The notes beneath the pieces are model-generated. The model searched no databases, was not told the origin of the DNA, and saw only the letters and a program-made list of their open reading frames with translations. DNA of 64,000 bases, from the NCBI GenBank assembly GCA_965212205.1, contig CBDBUX010000011.1, positions 496,001 through 560,000 of the forward strand. Direction: 5' to 3'. Within the stretch, counting starts at the first letter, position 1, and the number at the start of each line of letters is the position of its first letter. The position numbers were made by a program, and so were the translations under genes. Below, piece after piece: positions 52,615 through 62,756 of the stretch. This DNA comes from JAHEJJ01 sp965212205. Its GTDB lineage: Bacteria; Bacteroidota; Bacteroidia; Flavobacteriales; Flavobacteriaceae.

Positions 52615-54319
52615 CGGGGTCCGACAATTCTACGGGGCGTGGTTTACTTTTTTCCTGTATGGCCTGGCCGTTAGGCTGCAGCAAGATTCCTTCTTCATCA
52701 GGCTGATTTTCTTCTTCCTGAGCATCGAGCGGGTGGTCAACCCCTTGAATCCTTACTAATTCTATATTGTTATCATCTTCATCGAAGATATCGTCTTTGG
52801 TATGTATCCGCTCTTCACCCCGCCATATAAAACCTTTTAATTTTCTACTATTCAACGGCAATTCTTTTTCCGGAAATATATCCCCGTCGGGATCTATAAA
52901 AAATGTTATCTCTTCGATATCACTGCTGTCTAATTTCATCTGTATAGCACTGCAAATGGTCTTATTGATCCCGATGAGTTCATTATCGTCGTTGTACATG
53001 TAATATATCACCTCTGTATTTTTAACCAGATCAACGATTTTGAGTTCGTTCTCGATAAATTTTCCAAAGAGATCCTTGCCTTTTGCCTGGTTGTATCCGG
53101 TTTTACTAATGCTATCGAGTGATATAATAAAAGCATTGTTGAGGACTTTTAACGAGTCGAGTTTTTGAGTTTTGCTGTCGCTGATCAGATGAATACTGTC
53201 GCCCGTCATCTGGTTTTCAAGATTCCACAGTACCGGTTCGGTCACCATTTGTGTGATACCACTACTCTGTTCATAATGTATCGAATCGCATTTGCCACTG
53301 AGGTCGGTTTTGTAAAATTTGGCATTTCTAAAAGCCCGAAGGATCCTTTGATCGGGCTTGCCGGTTACCATCAGGGTATCTCCGTGCATATAAAGCGAAT
53401 CTTGCTCCACAAGGCTCACCGATACGGCCCTTTTAGTGGCAAAAACAGAATCACTGGCCTTAAAAACTTCGGCATAATGGGCTCTGATGACCCCCTGATT
53501 TACAGTATCGGTGACTTTGATATTATTGGTAGCCGAGGCAAATTCGGTCGCCTTGTCAAAATATACACTATCCCCCTCAATTATTCTGTTATTATAGTCG
53601 ATCCGGGTATTTTTGATACCATAACCACTTTCTATTTTGGTATCGTAGAAGCCCCTTTCACAATAGATCTTATAGGTATCACCGGTGATGGTCGACGGCC
53701 CATACATATAGGCATTTCTCGAAGAGGTGTAATAATCGAGTTGTTTCGATTCCAGGGTATATTCCGGATTTTTGATCCTTACACTATCCAGGAAGCGGTA
53801 CTTCTTTGGGATCATAAAATAACGGCCTTTCTTGCTGGTAAGTGTATTGGCAGAATCTACTATGGTGCCTCCGCTATTATAATAGGATTCCTGTTGTGCC
53901 CGGTCCCAGTAAAGTGTATCAGTGCGAAGTGTCATTTCGGGATTCCTCAAAACAACCTGTTCCCAGGCTTTGGCCAGGCTTTTGTTTCCATCAAAATCGA
54001 TCCGGCCACTATTTAATTGGATACTGTCGCCTTGTTGTAAACGTATATTCCCTATGGCCCTTAAACGGTTCTCTTTTTGATAGAAAACAGCGATATCACA
54101 CCAAAGATTTGCACCTTCATGTTCAAACTGGACCTGCCTGTTGTCTTTGCTGAAAAGTGAAGCACCGGGAAATTGTTCTTCGTCCTTGGTAAAGTTCGCA
54201 CCATAAACGATATTGATTTGGCGCTCTTCAGGCACTGGCTCCTGTGCACCTGCATACTGGGTGAGCATCGAGGGTAAACATAGAACAAAGAGGTATCTCC
54301 ACGCTTTCATGCTGTCCAA
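52607..54319 (-). CDS. OstA-like protein (LptA/LptD-N organic-solvent-tolerance domain)
   Basis: A 570-residue periplasmic protein with a signal peptide (about 1-25, LTQYAGAQ). It is built of repeated short beta strands typical of the OstA/LptA jelly-roll that carries LPS through the periplasm (GNIRLQQGDSIQLNSGRIDF; KARYFMIPKKY-type repeats; ESKQLDYYTSSRNAYMYGP). It is longer than LptA (about 185 residues). The last 70 residues are acidic and low in complexity (DDIFDEDDNN, QEEENQPDEEG). It probably forms part of the LPS bridge with LptB at 28410. Confidence 0.9.
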   Translation of the reverse strand: MDSMKAWRYLFVLCLPSMLTQYAGAQEPVPEERQINIVYGANFTKDEEQFPGASLFSKDNRQVQFEHEGANLWCDIAVFYQKENRLRAIGNIRLQQGDSIQLNSGRIDFDGNKSLAKAWEQVVLRNPEMTLRTDTLYWDRAQQESYYNSGGTIVDSANTLTSKKGRYFMIPKKYRFLDSVRIKNPEYTLESKQLDYYTSSRNAYMYGPSTITGDTYKIYCERGFYDTKIESGYGIKNTRIDYNNRIIEGDSVYFDKATEFASATNNIKVTDTVNQGVIRAHYAEVFKASDSVFATKRAVSVSLVEQDSLYMHGDTLMVTGKPDQRILRAFRNAKFYKTDLSGKCDSIHYEQSSGITQMVTEPVLWNLENQMTGDSIHLISDSKTQKLDSLKVLNNAFIISLDSISKTGYNQAKGKDLFGKFIENELKIVDLVKNTEVIYYMYNDDNELIGINKTICSAIQMKLDSSDIEEITFFIDPDGDIFPEKELPLNSRKLKGFIWRGEERIHTKDDIFDEDDNNIELVRIQGVDHPLDAQEEENQPDEEGILLQPNGQAIQEKSKPRPVELSDPDG

Positions 54320-54396
54320 AAATAGTTCTTTTCAACTTTTTCCCGGCTGAATTGGGATAGTTTTAGGACGACTCCCCTTCGGAAAATTCTCAATCT

Positions 54397-55674
54397 TTAC
54401 TTGGATCGGTAGATGGTTTGCTTTCGATCTGGCCCTACCGACACTATCCTGACAGGTACCTGAAGTTCATTTTCAATGAATTCGATGTATTGATTCAGGG
54501 TTTCAGGGAGTTCAGATGCTTTGCTCATCCCCGTCAGGTCTTTTTGCCAACCTTTCATTTCGGTATAAACGGGTTTTACGTTTTCCGATTCGATATTAAA
54601 TGGTAAGTGACTGATGGTTTTACCGCGGTATTTGTAGGCAGTGCAGATTTTCAAGGATTCGAAGCCGCTCAGTACATCGGCTTTCATCATCATAAGTGCG
54701 GTAACACCATTAATCTGAACCGCATATTTGAGGGCTACAAGATCGAGCCAACCACATCTTCTGGGTCGGCCGGTAGTTGCACCGAATTCTTTACCGACCT
54801 TACTCATGGTTGCGCCTGCATCGTCGAATAATTCTGTCGGAAAAGGCCCGCTGCCTACCCTAGTGGTATAGGCCTTAAAGATACCCAAAACTTCACCGAT
54901 ATTTCCCGGCGCAACACCCAGGCCCGTACAGGCACCGGCGGCCGTGGTATTGGAAGAAGTCACATAAGGATAGGTCCCGAAATCGATATCCAATAAAGAG
55001 CCCTGCGCGCCTTCCGCCAGGATTTTTTTGCCCGAACTTTGTGCCTGGTGCAGGTATTCTTCACTGTCGATGAAGCTCAATTTTTTCAAGTGCTCCACCG
55101 CTTCAAAGAATTCGGCTTCAAGTTCCGCCAGATCGTATTGTACATCCACATCGTAAAAGGAGATCATCGCCTGGTGTTTATTAGCCAGGCTCCTGTATTT
55201 ATCGCACCAGGTTTCAAGTTCCAGATCACCAACTCTCATTCCGTTGCGTCCGGTCTTGTCCATATAAGTTGGACCTATACCTTTGAGTGTAGATCCAATT
55301 TTGGCTTTACCCTTAGCGGCCTCAGAGGCGGCATCTAACAGTCGGTGCGTAGGCAGGATCAGATGGGCCTTTCTGGAAATTAACAACTTGCTGTTAATGT
55401 CCAGGTCGAACTTCTCGAGGTTCTCGAGCTCTTTTTTGAAGATAACGGGGTCGATGACGACTCCGTTCCCCACTACATTGATCGCATTTTCATGGAATAT
55501 TCCGGAGGGTATGGTATGAAGCACATGTTTGATACCATCGAATTCGAGCGTATGTCCTGCATTTGGCCCGCCTTGAAATCTGGCAATTATATCGTAATCA
55601 GCTGTCAGTACATCTACAATCTTTCCTTTTCCTTCATCCCCCCATTGAAGTCCTAGTAGTAAGTCTACCGCCAT
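54397..55674 (-). CDS. purA: Adenylosuccinate synthetase
   Basis: First committed step from IMP to AMP, using GTP and aspartate. 425 residues: GDEGKGK loop at 12-18, GGPNAGHT near 35-42, GIGPTYMDK, EGAQGSLLDIDFGTYPYVTSSN quoted in part as EGAQGSLLDIDFGTYP, and TTGRPRRCGWLD. The full length matches the family. It is followed on the same strand by the aminotransferase/OstA genes and preceded by the Fur-family gene (13-base gap). Confidence 0.97.
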   Translation of the reverse strand: MAVDLLLGLQWGDEGKGKIVDVLTADYDIIARFQGGPNAGHTLEFDGIKHVLHTIPSGIFHENAINVVGNGVVIDPVIFKKELENLEKFDLDINSKLLISRKAHLILPTHRLLDAASEAAKGKAKIGSTLKGIGPTYMDKTGRNGMRVGDLELETWCDKYRSLANKHQAMISFYDVDVQYDLAELEAEFFEAVEHLKKLSFIDSEEYLHQAQSSGKKILAEGAQGSLLDIDFGTYPYVTSSNTTAAGACTGLGVAPGNIGEVLGIFKAYTTRVGSGPFPTELFDDAGATMSKVGKEFGATTGRPRRCGWLDLVALKYAVQINGVTALMMMKADVLSGFESLKICTAYKYRGKTISHLPFNIESENVKPVYTEMKGWQKDLTGMSKASELPETLNQYIEFIENELQVPVRIVSVGPDRKQTIYRSK

Positions 55675-55687
55675 GTATTTGATTTGG

Positions 55688-56143
55688 TTATTTGGTTGAT
55701 TTATTTTCCTGGTTCCTTGTGCCGTAGAAGTATAGTGAATGATTGTTGATTTTTATATCGAATACCTCTTCTATGGTCTTTTTGATCGATTCGATCCTCG
55801 GGTCACAAAACTCAACCACCTCTCCCGTATCTGTCAGGATCACATGATCGTGCTGCCGGTCAAAATAAGACTTTTCGTATTGTGCCTGGTTTTTGCCGAA
55901 TTGATGCTTACGTACAAGTTTGCACTCCAGCAAGAGTTCAATAGTGTTGTAAAGCGTGGCACGGCTTACCCTGTAGTTTTTATTTTTCATCTTGATATAG
56001 AGAGATTCTATGTCAAAATGATCGTCACTGTCGTAGATTTCCTGAAGAATAGCATAGCGTTCAGGTGTTTTGCGATGACCATTATCCTCCAGAAATGCCG
56101 TAAAGACATTTTTTACTATTTCCTGATCCTTATTTGTGCTCAT
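55688..56143 (-). CDS. Fur family transcriptional repressor
   Basis: A protein of about 151 residues, using the ATG at 56143 (MSTNKDQEIV); in-frame ATGs at 56155 and 56170 are possible. The N-terminal winged helix (NGHRKTPERYAILQEIY; YRVSRATLYNTIELLLECKLV) and the metal/dimer domain (RQHDHVILTDTGEVVEFCDPRIE) are typical. The CxxC zinc sites at the C-terminus are absent, so the structural zinc is missing or different. The setting purA-fur-relA is conserved in Flavobacteriaceae. Whether it senses iron, zinc or peroxide is not clear from sequence. Confidence 0.93.
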   Translation of the reverse strand: MSTNKDQEIVKNVFTAFLEDNGHRKTPERYAILQEIYDSDDHFDIESLYIKMKNKNYRVSRATLYNTIELLLECKLVRKHQFGKNQAQYEKSYFDRQHDHVILTDTGEVVEFCDPRIESIKKTIEEVFDIKINNHSLYFYGTRNQENKSTK

Positions 56144-56242
56144 AAACACCTTCATTAGAACTATCTGCAAATGTACAGTTAAAAATGAGAATGCTCAACA
56201 TCAGCTAAGGGGAAATACCGCATGGAGGCGCGTCAAAAAACA

Positions 56243-58450
56243 CTATAGTCTTACCACTTTTTCGATACCCCCGATCTGTTTGAGATTCTGGATCAGTTTT
56301 TTAAGAATCGACTGGTTCTTGACAACTAAAGAGATGGTACCGGTAAAGGTACCCCCATCGGTACTGAAATTCAGATTTTTCATATTTACATGCATATTAT
56401 CTGAAATGATCTCAGTGATTTCGTTTAACAAGCCGAGATTATCGATCCCGCTAAGCTTTATCTCAGAGGTAAATTCTTCCTGAGAGGAATCGATCCACTT
56501 CGCCTGAATGATCCTGTAAGCGTAGTTCGATTGCAGGGAAATGGCATTGGGACAATTCTTCTTATGCACCTTGATACCTTCATTGACACTTAAAAAACCA
56601 AAGACCTCATCACCTGGAATAGGATTACAACATTTAGAGAGTGTATACCCCAGTTTTTCCTCCTCTTTACCAAAAACCAGGAGGTCGTATTTTGAAGTAA
56701 TCTCTTCTTTGTCGATATTCTCCGGTATCGCCTTCCGTCTGATCTTGTTCTTAAAAAAACTAATAAAGGCATTGTTGTACGAAGAGGCAAATTCCTTTAT
56801 TTTCTGGTTATCGATGGCCCCAAGTCCGACGCGATAGAATAAATCGAGCGAGGTCTGCAGTTTAAAAAAGACCACCATCTTGTTAATCACATCTTCGTTT
56901 AAGGTGACTTTTTGGGATTTTAATTTTCTGCGTAGAATCTCTTTACCATCTCTGGCAATCAGTTTCTTTTCCTCGCGAAGCGAAGACCTGATTTTCGCTC
57001 GCGCACGAGCCGTAGTGGCATAATCTAACCAATTCTGACTGGGCTTTGCACTATCTGAGGTGATAATCTCGACCTGGTCGCCACTTTGAAGTGTTGTATT
57101 GAGGGGTACCAATTTGCCATTCACTTTTGCTCCTCTGGTGCGCATCCCCACTTCGGTATGAATATTAAAGGCAAAATCTAGCGGGGTAGCATCTTTTGGC
57201 AGTGATTTCAGATCGCCCTGGGGCGTAAATACAAATATTTCTTTGGAATAGAGATTAAGCTTGAATTCCTCAACAAAGTCCACCGCATTACCATTGGAAT
57301 TCTCAAGTGCTTCCTGCAGTCGGTTTAACCATTCTTCAATCCCCTGTTCTTTGTGATCGCCATGTTTATACTTAAAATGAGCAGCATATCCTTTTTCCGC
57401 TATTTCATGCATACGTTCACTTCGGATCTGTACCTCGACCCAGCGACCTTCCGGTCCCATGACCGTAATGTGCAGGGCTTCATAACCTGTTGATTTTGGC
57501 GAAGATATCCAATCGCGTAACCTAATGGGATTTGGCGTAAAGTGATCGGTAACGATCGAATAGATTTTCCAGGCCAGAAATTTTTCGTTCTGGTCGTCAG
57601 ATTCATAGATGATCCTGATCGCAAATTTGTCGTAGATCTCATCGAACCTCACGTTCTGAGCCAACATTTTCTTTCGGATGGAATAGGTAGATTTCATCCT
57701 CCCCTTAATGGCGTATTCTAAGCCTTCCTTATCCAGGGAATCCCTGATCACATCCGAGAAATCGTCGATGTATCGCTGCTGCTCCTCTTTGGTATGTTCG
57801 ATTTTTTCCTGAATATCCCGGTACACATCTGGTTCTGTATACTTTAAACTGAGATCTTCAAGCTCGGTTTTAATATTATATAACCCAATCCTATGTGCCA
57901 GGGGAGCATAAATATAGAGGGTCTCGGAAGCCATCTTTACCTGTTTATGCTCGGGCATGGCGTCCATGGTCAGCATATTGTGATACCGATCTGCTATCTT
58001 GATGATGATCACCCGGACATCGTCGTGCAGGGTCAGTAACATTTTTCTAAAATTCTCCGCCTGCTGGGAGATATTCATGTCTTTTTTAAGATGGGCGATC
58101 TTGGTAAGGCCGTCGACGATCCTGGCGATGGTTTCGCCAAACATGCGTTCGATATCATCTAATGTATAGTCGGTGTCCTCAACTACGTCGTGTAATAAGG
58201 CAGAAGCAATGGAAGTGGCATCAAGTCCGATTTCTGATGCTACGATCTTGGCTACGGCGATAGGGTGAAATACGTAAGCTTCTCCCGATTTCCTTCTTTG
58301 ATTCTTATGGGCGTCAACGGCAGTATCAAAGGCCAGTCGTATCAGTTTCTTATCTGCCTGGTTAAGATTCTGATAGCTGATTCTAAGAAGTTCCTTGTAT
58401 TGCTTGGCGATCTCCTTATTCTCCTTCTCTATGATGGTTTCCGTCCTCAC
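56243..58450 (-). CDS. Bifunctional (p)ppGpp synthetase/hydrolase, RelA/SpoT homologue
   Basis: Makes and degrades the stringent-response alarmone. 735 residues: HD hydrolase near 45-200 with intact HALLHDVVEDTDYT-type motif (ALLHDVVEDTDY), synthetase near 235-360 (GRMKSTYSIRKKM, STGYEALHITVMGPEGRW), TGS near 400-460 (FVFTPQGDLKSLPKDATPLD), and C-terminal ACT at about 660-735 (DNLGLLNEITEII). Both catalytic halves look active, as in Rel/SpoT of Bacteroidota. It lies 73 bases before the Fur-family gene. Confidence 0.96.
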   Translation of the reverse strand: MRTETIIEKENKEIAKQYKELLRISYQNLNQADKKLIRLAFDTAVDAHKNQRRKSGEAYVFHPIAVAKIVASEIGLDATSIASALLHDVVEDTDYTLDDIERMFGETIARIVDGLTKIAHLKKDMNISQQAENFRKMLLTLHDDVRVIIIKIADRYHNMLTMDAMPEHKQVKMASETLYIYAPLAHRIGLYNIKTELEDLSLKYTEPDVYRDIQEKIEHTKEEQQRYIDDFSDVIRDSLDKEGLEYAIKGRMKSTYSIRKKMLAQNVRFDEIYDKFAIRIIYESDDQNEKFLAWKIYSIVTDHFTPNPIRLRDWISSPKSTGYEALHITVMGPEGRWVEVQIRSERMHEIAEKGYAAHFKYKHGDHKEQGIEEWLNRLQEALENSNGNAVDFVEEFKLNLYSKEIFVFTPQGDLKSLPKDATPLDFAFNIHTEVGMRTRGAKVNGKLVPLNTTLQSGDQVEIITSDSAKPSQNWLDYATTARARAKIRSSLREEKKLIARDGKEILRRKLKSQKVTLNEDVINKMVVFFKLQTSLDLFYRVGLGAIDNQKIKEFASSYNNAFISFFKNKIRRKAIPENIDKEEITSKYDLLVFGKEEEKLGYTLSKCCNPIPGDEVFGFLSVNEGIKVHKKNCPNAISLQSNYAYRIIQAKWIDSSQEEFTSEIKLSGIDNLGLLNEITEIISDNMHVNMKNLNFSTDGGTFTGTISLVVKNQSILKKLIQNLKQIGGIEKVVRL

Positions 58451-58491
58451 AGTCTAAAATTAATCATTCTTAGCCTCCTAATCAACAAAAA

Positions 58492-59724
58492 TCATGCCTT
58501 TAAGTTCAATATACGGTTTATCAGAGGGGGGTGGGAATAGTGTACAAAAACGTAAGCGGGATGGGGTGTGAGGTTGCTAAGACTGTTTTTGGAAAGTTTC
58601 TTTAAGGAGGTGATCAGCGGTGCGGCACCATAGGTGGTTCTGGCATAATCATCGGCCTGGTATTCAAATTTTCTCGAGAAATAATTCATGACCAGCCCGG
58701 TGAGTTCAGAAATAGGACTGTAAAGGATACCAAATCCAATCAATCCGGCATGAAAGCTAGGTTGTGAGACTCCGATGGCCAGCGACAAATCCGGATTATT
58801 GATAAATATCGATAAAAGGTAAAGTGTAATCCCGGTCAAGAGTACCGAGACAAAAAGGTTCACCAGAATATGATGTCGCTTATAATGCCCTACCTCATGG
58901 GCCAATACCGCAACGATCTCCTCTTCTTCCAGGTCTGAGAGTAGCGTATCGTAGAGCGTGACTCGCTTCTCCCTGCCAAAGCCTGAAAAATAGGCATTGG
59001 CCTTAGTACTCCGTTTAGAGCCGTCTATAATAAAGATGTTCTGTAGCCTGAAACCTGCTTTTTGCGCATAGGTACTGATCTTGTTTCGTAAACTACCTTC
59101 TTCTAGAGGGGTTTGTTTGTTGAACAAGGGGACAATTAACCGGCTATAAAACAAGTTGATAAATACCGAGAAAAGCGCGATTATCCCCCATGCATACAGC
59201 CAGAAAGAAGTACCCGCCCAGTTGTAGAACCATATGATCAGGGCCAGCAAGCCACCACCAAGAAACAGCATAAGTAACCAACCTTTAAGCTTATCCAGAA
59301 TAAACAGTCTGGGCGTAGTTTTATTGAATCCGAACTTTTCTTCGATCACGAAAGTTTGATACCAGGAAAATGGCGTGCCGAGCAGGTCGCTACCCAGGAC
59401 GATAATACCAAAAAATAATAAAGCCCGCCAAATCGGGTTTTGTGAAATTCCCAGTGCGAATTGATCGGCCCATTCAAATCCACCTAAAAGCAGGAAACCG
59501 AGGGTGAGAAGAAGTGAAAAAATAGAAGAGATTAATCCGAAACGATAATTGTGAAGCTTGTAATCCTGTGATTTCCTATAGGCTTCTTTGTCGAAAACAT
59601 CGCTCAATTCCTGTGGAATAGCATCTCCAAACCTTCGGGCATTGAGATAATTCAGGAAAGTCTCCACTGCAAATTGCAGCAAGAGTACCGCGATGATGAT
59701 CGTAAATAAAAGGGTATAGCTCAT
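58492..59724 (-). CDS. M48 family metallopeptidase (Ste24/CAAX protease type)
   Basis: A 410-residue integral membrane zinc protease with seven or so helices. The zinc motif HEVGH is at 276-280 with Glu354 (EYQADDYAR) as third ligand; the N-terminal signature FGLISSIFSLLLTLGFLLLGG and the TPFSWYQTFVIEEKFGFN loop are those of Ste24-type enzymes. In bacteria these degrade damaged membrane proteins or process proteins at the membrane. It is a monocistronic-looking gene beside the RNA methyltransferase. Confidence 0.95.
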   Translation of the reverse strand: MSYTLLFTIIIAVLLLQFAVETFLNYLNARRFGDAIPQELSDVFDKEAYRKSQDYKLHNYRFGLISSIFSLLLTLGFLLLGGFEWADQFALGISQNPIWRALLFFGIIVLGSDLLGTPFSWYQTFVIEEKFGFNKTTPRLFILDKLKGWLLMLFLGGGLLALIIWFYNWAGTSFWLYAWGIIALFSVFINLFYSRLIVPLFNKQTPLEEGSLRNKISTYAQKAGFRLQNIFIIDGSKRSTKANAYFSGFGREKRVTLYDTLLSDLEEEEIVAVLAHEVGHYKRHHILVNLFVSVLLTGITLYLLSIFINNPDLSLAIGVSQPSFHAGLIGFGILYSPISELTGLVMNYFSRKFEYQADDYARTTYGAAPLITSLKKLSKNSLSNLTPHPAYVFVHYSHPPLINRILNLKA

Positions 59725-59806
59725 TATGTATAGAATACAATTTATGTTCTTCGCACACCAGCCTGTTTGTACTCGTATTTAAAGGCCAGCCTTGGCATTA
59801 AAATTT

Positions 59807-60619
59807 TCAGGCAAAGTTTCGCTGACGCATCGCCTCAAATATAAGTATTGCAGCGGATACAGACACATTCATCGAGTCTATTTCACCATGCATGGGAATA
59901 ATGATTCGATGGTTGGCTGCCCTGGTCCATTCCTTCGATAAACCCGAAGATTCTGCACCCACCACCAGGGCAGATCCGGGTCGGAAATCCATTTTACTAT
60001 ATTGATGTTCGGCCTGGAGATCGGCAGCAAATGAGGTTATTTGATGCTCGTTGAGGAATTCAATGACTTCAGCGTTACCTGCCAATGCAATAGGTACGCT
60101 AAAAATACAACCCAGACTGGAGCGGATGATATTCGGGTTGTAAAGATCTGTTTTGGGATTGGCGATGATCACTGCATCTAAAGCCGCTGCATCGGCGGTT
60201 CTTAAAAGTGCACCGATATTCCCGGGTTTTTCGAGTGCTTCGGCCACTAAGATCAATGGTTTTTCCCTTCTAAACTGAAGCTCTTCCAGCGCATGCGCTT
60301 TGATATTTCCCAGGGCTACAACTCCTTCGGTTTTTTCCCGGTAGGCTATTCTTCGGTACACTTCATGCGAAACCGAAATTAATTCTGCTGAAGTATTGTG
60401 CGAATGAAGTATTTCCAGTACGGTATCCAGGGTGATGATATCGGGATCGAAAAATATACGCTCAAGTCTGTACTCGCCCTTTAAGGCCATTTCCAACTCC
60501 CTTAATCCTTCTACAATAAATTTACCTGTTTTTTTCCTCCACCTGGATTTCTCCTTGATCAAAACCACCTCCTTAATGGCAGCATTCTTAAGACTATCGA
60601 TATGCTTTATGGCATCCAT
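59807..60619 (-). CDS. SpoU/TrmH family RNA 2'-O-methyltransferase
   Basis: A 270-residue SPOUT enzyme. An N-terminal RNA-binding (L30e-like) domain at about 1-105 is followed by the knotted domain with motif 1 EALEKPGNIGALLRTADA, motif 2 in NIIRSSLGCIFSVPIA and motif 3 at the C-terminus (NHRIIIPMHGEIDSMNVSVSAAI quoted in part as IPMHGEIDSMNVSV). It probably methylates rRNA or tRNA ribose; the exact site is not predictable. It is divergent from the lipoprotein gene at 60692. Confidence 0.93.
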   Translation of the reverse strand: MDAIKHIDSLKNAAIKEVVLIKEKSRWRKKTGKFIVEGLRELEMALKGEYRLERIFFDPDIITLDTVLEILHSHNTSAELISVSHEVYRRIAYREKTEGVVALGNIKAHALEELQFRREKPLILVAEALEKPGNIGALLRTADAAALDAVIIANPKTDLYNPNIIRSSLGCIFSVPIALAGNAEVIEFLNEHQITSFAADLQAEHQYSKMDFRPGSALVVGAESSGLSKEWTRAANHRIIIPMHGEIDSMNVSVSAAILIFEAMRQRNFA

Positions 60620-60691
60620 ACGAACAAATGTAAAAGATAAAGTAAATTATAGGGCATAAATACGACAGAGAACCAGATTAATAGCGAAATC

Positions 60692-61501
60692 ATGCAAAAA
60701 ACCATCAGTTTTCTACTACTGTTAATAATGATTACAGCCTGTCAGGAGAGACCGACAAAGAATGTTGACAATAATGAACCTGCAGAGCGATCCAAAGGAC
60801 TGAACACGACATACCCGCAGGAACTACAGGATATTTTGGAGGTCCATGGCGGATTGGAACTATGGCGAGCTATGCGAAACCTGGTTTTTGAAATACCGCG
60901 CAGCGATTTCGTTGAAGTACATACCACAGACCTCTATTCCAGAAAAGACCGCATAGATACACCGAACTATTCGATGGGGTACGATGGAAGAGATGTATGG
61001 CTGTTGAATGAAGATAATCAGTACGAGGGAGATCCTGTGTTTTACCATAATCTGATGTTCTACTTTTTTGCCATGCCATTCGTTGTGGCCGACCAGGGAA
61101 TAATCTACAGCGAAACGGAAGACCTTGTTTTTGAAGGTGTAAATTATCCAGGCCTTCGAATAAGTTATAATGCAGGCGTAGGCACGTCGCCTAAGGATGA
61201 ATATTTTATCCATTTCGATCAACAAACCGGGCGAATGGCCTGGTTGGGATATACAGTTACTTATCGTAGCGGGGAAAAGTCGGCTAATATTAAATGGATC
61301 CGTTATAAAAGCTGGCAAGAGGTAAACGGGCTGCTCTTGCCTGAATCGTTAATTTGGTACGATTATGAAGGCCGAACGCTAAAGGAACCGAAAAACAGCC
61401 TTAGCTTCAAAAATGTTGAATTGAGCAATGAGCTGCGCCCAGTTGAATTTTATAATAAACCTGAAAATGCTATAGTGGTAAGACCACAAAGCCCCAAATA
61501 G
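60692..61501 (+). CDS. Conserved hypothetical lipoprotein (DUF6503-like)
   Basis: A 269-residue lipoprotein (lipobox MIMITAC, Cys17, followed by QERPTKN). The mature part begins with the HGGLELWRAMRNLVFEIP motif and is rich in Trp and Tyr, with alternating strands suggesting a LolA-like or bent-sheet fold (HFDQQTGRMAWLGYTVTYRSG quoted in part: GRMAWLGYTVTYRSG). It resembles Bacteroidota lipoproteins named DUF6503; I am moderately sure of that name. The function is unknown. Confidence 0.75.
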   Translation: MQKTISFLLLLIMITACQERPTKNVDNNEPAERSKGLNTTYPQELQDILEVHGGLELWRAMRNLVFEIPRSDFVEVHTTDLYSRKDRIDTPNYSMGYDGRDVWLLNEDNQYEGDPVFYHNLMFYFFAMPFVVADQGIIYSETEDLVFEGVNYPGLRISYNAGVGTSPKDEYFIHFDQQTGRMAWLGYTVTYRSGEKSANIKWIRYKSWQEVNGLLLPESLIWYDYEGRTLKEPKNSLSFKNVELSNELRPVEFYNKPENAIVVRPQSPK

Positions 61502-61524
61502 ATAGCTCCATTTTTGTTTAAGAC

Positions 61525-62610
61525 TTATTCCACAGTTTCAGGAAGCAGGGGTTGTTTGTGGTGATACCCTATAATCAAAGAAACCACCAGGTTATAACTG
61601 TCGATGCCGGCGGCCTGGCTATTGGCCTTTAGAAAAGAGTTGAAAATACTTTTAAATACTGGCTCCAGAGGGTTTTCAAATCGCTTCCAGAACGATTCAA
61701 GTTCCTTATAATTTGCCCTGACACCTGGGTTGATTTTACCCAAAAACACTTTATACTGATCGGGGTTCCTTCTACTTATTTCACCAAGGCAATAACTCAA
61801 TGCGTAGGCATAGGCAGAATAACGTAAATACTGATCTTCATGGGTCACCATTACCAGATACCCGATGAAATTTACTTCATTCTCGGCCGAATAGCCCAGT
61901 TGATGACCCACCTCATGACCGCATACCACGGGAAATCTAAAATTAGGGATCTTGCTATTCACCTGAGATTCGTGCGTAAACGGGTTTAAATATCCTCCAT
62001 AACCCATATACGCAAGAGCGGTACTAAAGCTAGATTTCTTAAGACTCGGCCAATTGTAGGATAGACCTGGTAATTTTTTAGCAAGTTGGTCATATCCATA
62101 AATGGTTTTACTTATATATTCTCGCTGGGAATAGGGGAAGACAACCGCCGACGTACTATCGGATGTAATCAGAAGTTGTAATTCATTGGTTTTAGCGATG
62201 AGATTCTCAGTGGTTTGAAAAAGCTGCTGTGTGGTATAATTATCTGAAATCCCAAGTGTTTCAGAAATAGGAACCCTGTAATAATTTAAACCCCAGGAAA
62301 GGTTAAAGGTAAAATAAGCCACAGCCAGAACCATTACAATATCTCTAAGGACCAATTTCCAATTCTTGGCTAGTGATTTTCCTTTCTTTATCAGGTAGTA
62401 AAGCAATCCCAGGATGAGAATGCCGTAGATTAGGTCCCCTACTGAAAAGGGAACCCACCCGAACAGCCCTCTGAAAAAACCGGACCAGAATGGGTAAAAA
62501 CCATTGCTATAGTAGCGTTCCACAACTTCCGGATATAGCGCCAGCCATTTAACCAGGATGATCTGAGGTATTATGGATAGTGCAATTCCGTTTTTTAACC
62601 GATTTCTCAT
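61525..62610 (-). CDS. DUF3810 domain-containing membrane protein (possible zinc peptidase)
   Basis: A 361-residue protein with three N-terminal membrane helices (about 7-25, 55-80, 88-108) and a large outside domain. The domain holds a HEVGHQLGYSAENEVNFIGYL segment (quoted in part: HEVGHQLGY), which has the H-E-x-x-H form of a gluzincin site, with a downstream Glu (AENEVNF) as possible third ligand. DUF3810 has been grouped with putative metallopeptidases. It is convergent with the lipoprotein gene, 23 bases apart. Confidence 0.88.
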   Translation of the reverse strand: MRNRLKNGIALSIIPQIILVKWLALYPEVVERYYSNGFYPFWSGFFRGLFGWVPFSVGDLIYGILILGLLYYLIKKGKSLAKNWKLVLRDIVMVLAVAYFTFNLSWGLNYYRVPISETLGISDNYTTQQLFQTTENLIAKTNELQLLITSDSTSAVVFPYSQREYISKTIYGYDQLAKKLPGLSYNWPSLKKSSFSTALAYMGYGGYLNPFTHESQVNSKIPNFRFPVVCGHEVGHQLGYSAENEVNFIGYLVMVTHEDQYLRYSAYAYALSYCLGEISRRNPDQYKVFLGKINPGVRANYKELESFWKRFENPLEPVFKSIFNSFLKANSQAAGIDSYNLVVSLIIGYHHKQPLLPETVE

Positions 62611-62756
62611 CTGAATTTCAAAAATAATATAATTCTATCTCAATGAGTATCGGAGAGGTTTATACAAATACAGTAAGGCAAATGGTACTTTTTTTGATGT
62701 GAAAGCCGCGCAGATTTGGAAGTCTTGATGTATTTTTGGGGGATTGAAACAATTCT

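Noticed and set aside
53165..54016. Open frame of 283 codons on the plus strand across the OstA-like gene
   Set aside because: It is long, but antisense to a protein with a signal peptide and a consistent beta-repeat pattern. The antisense product has no recognisable family and an odd composition.
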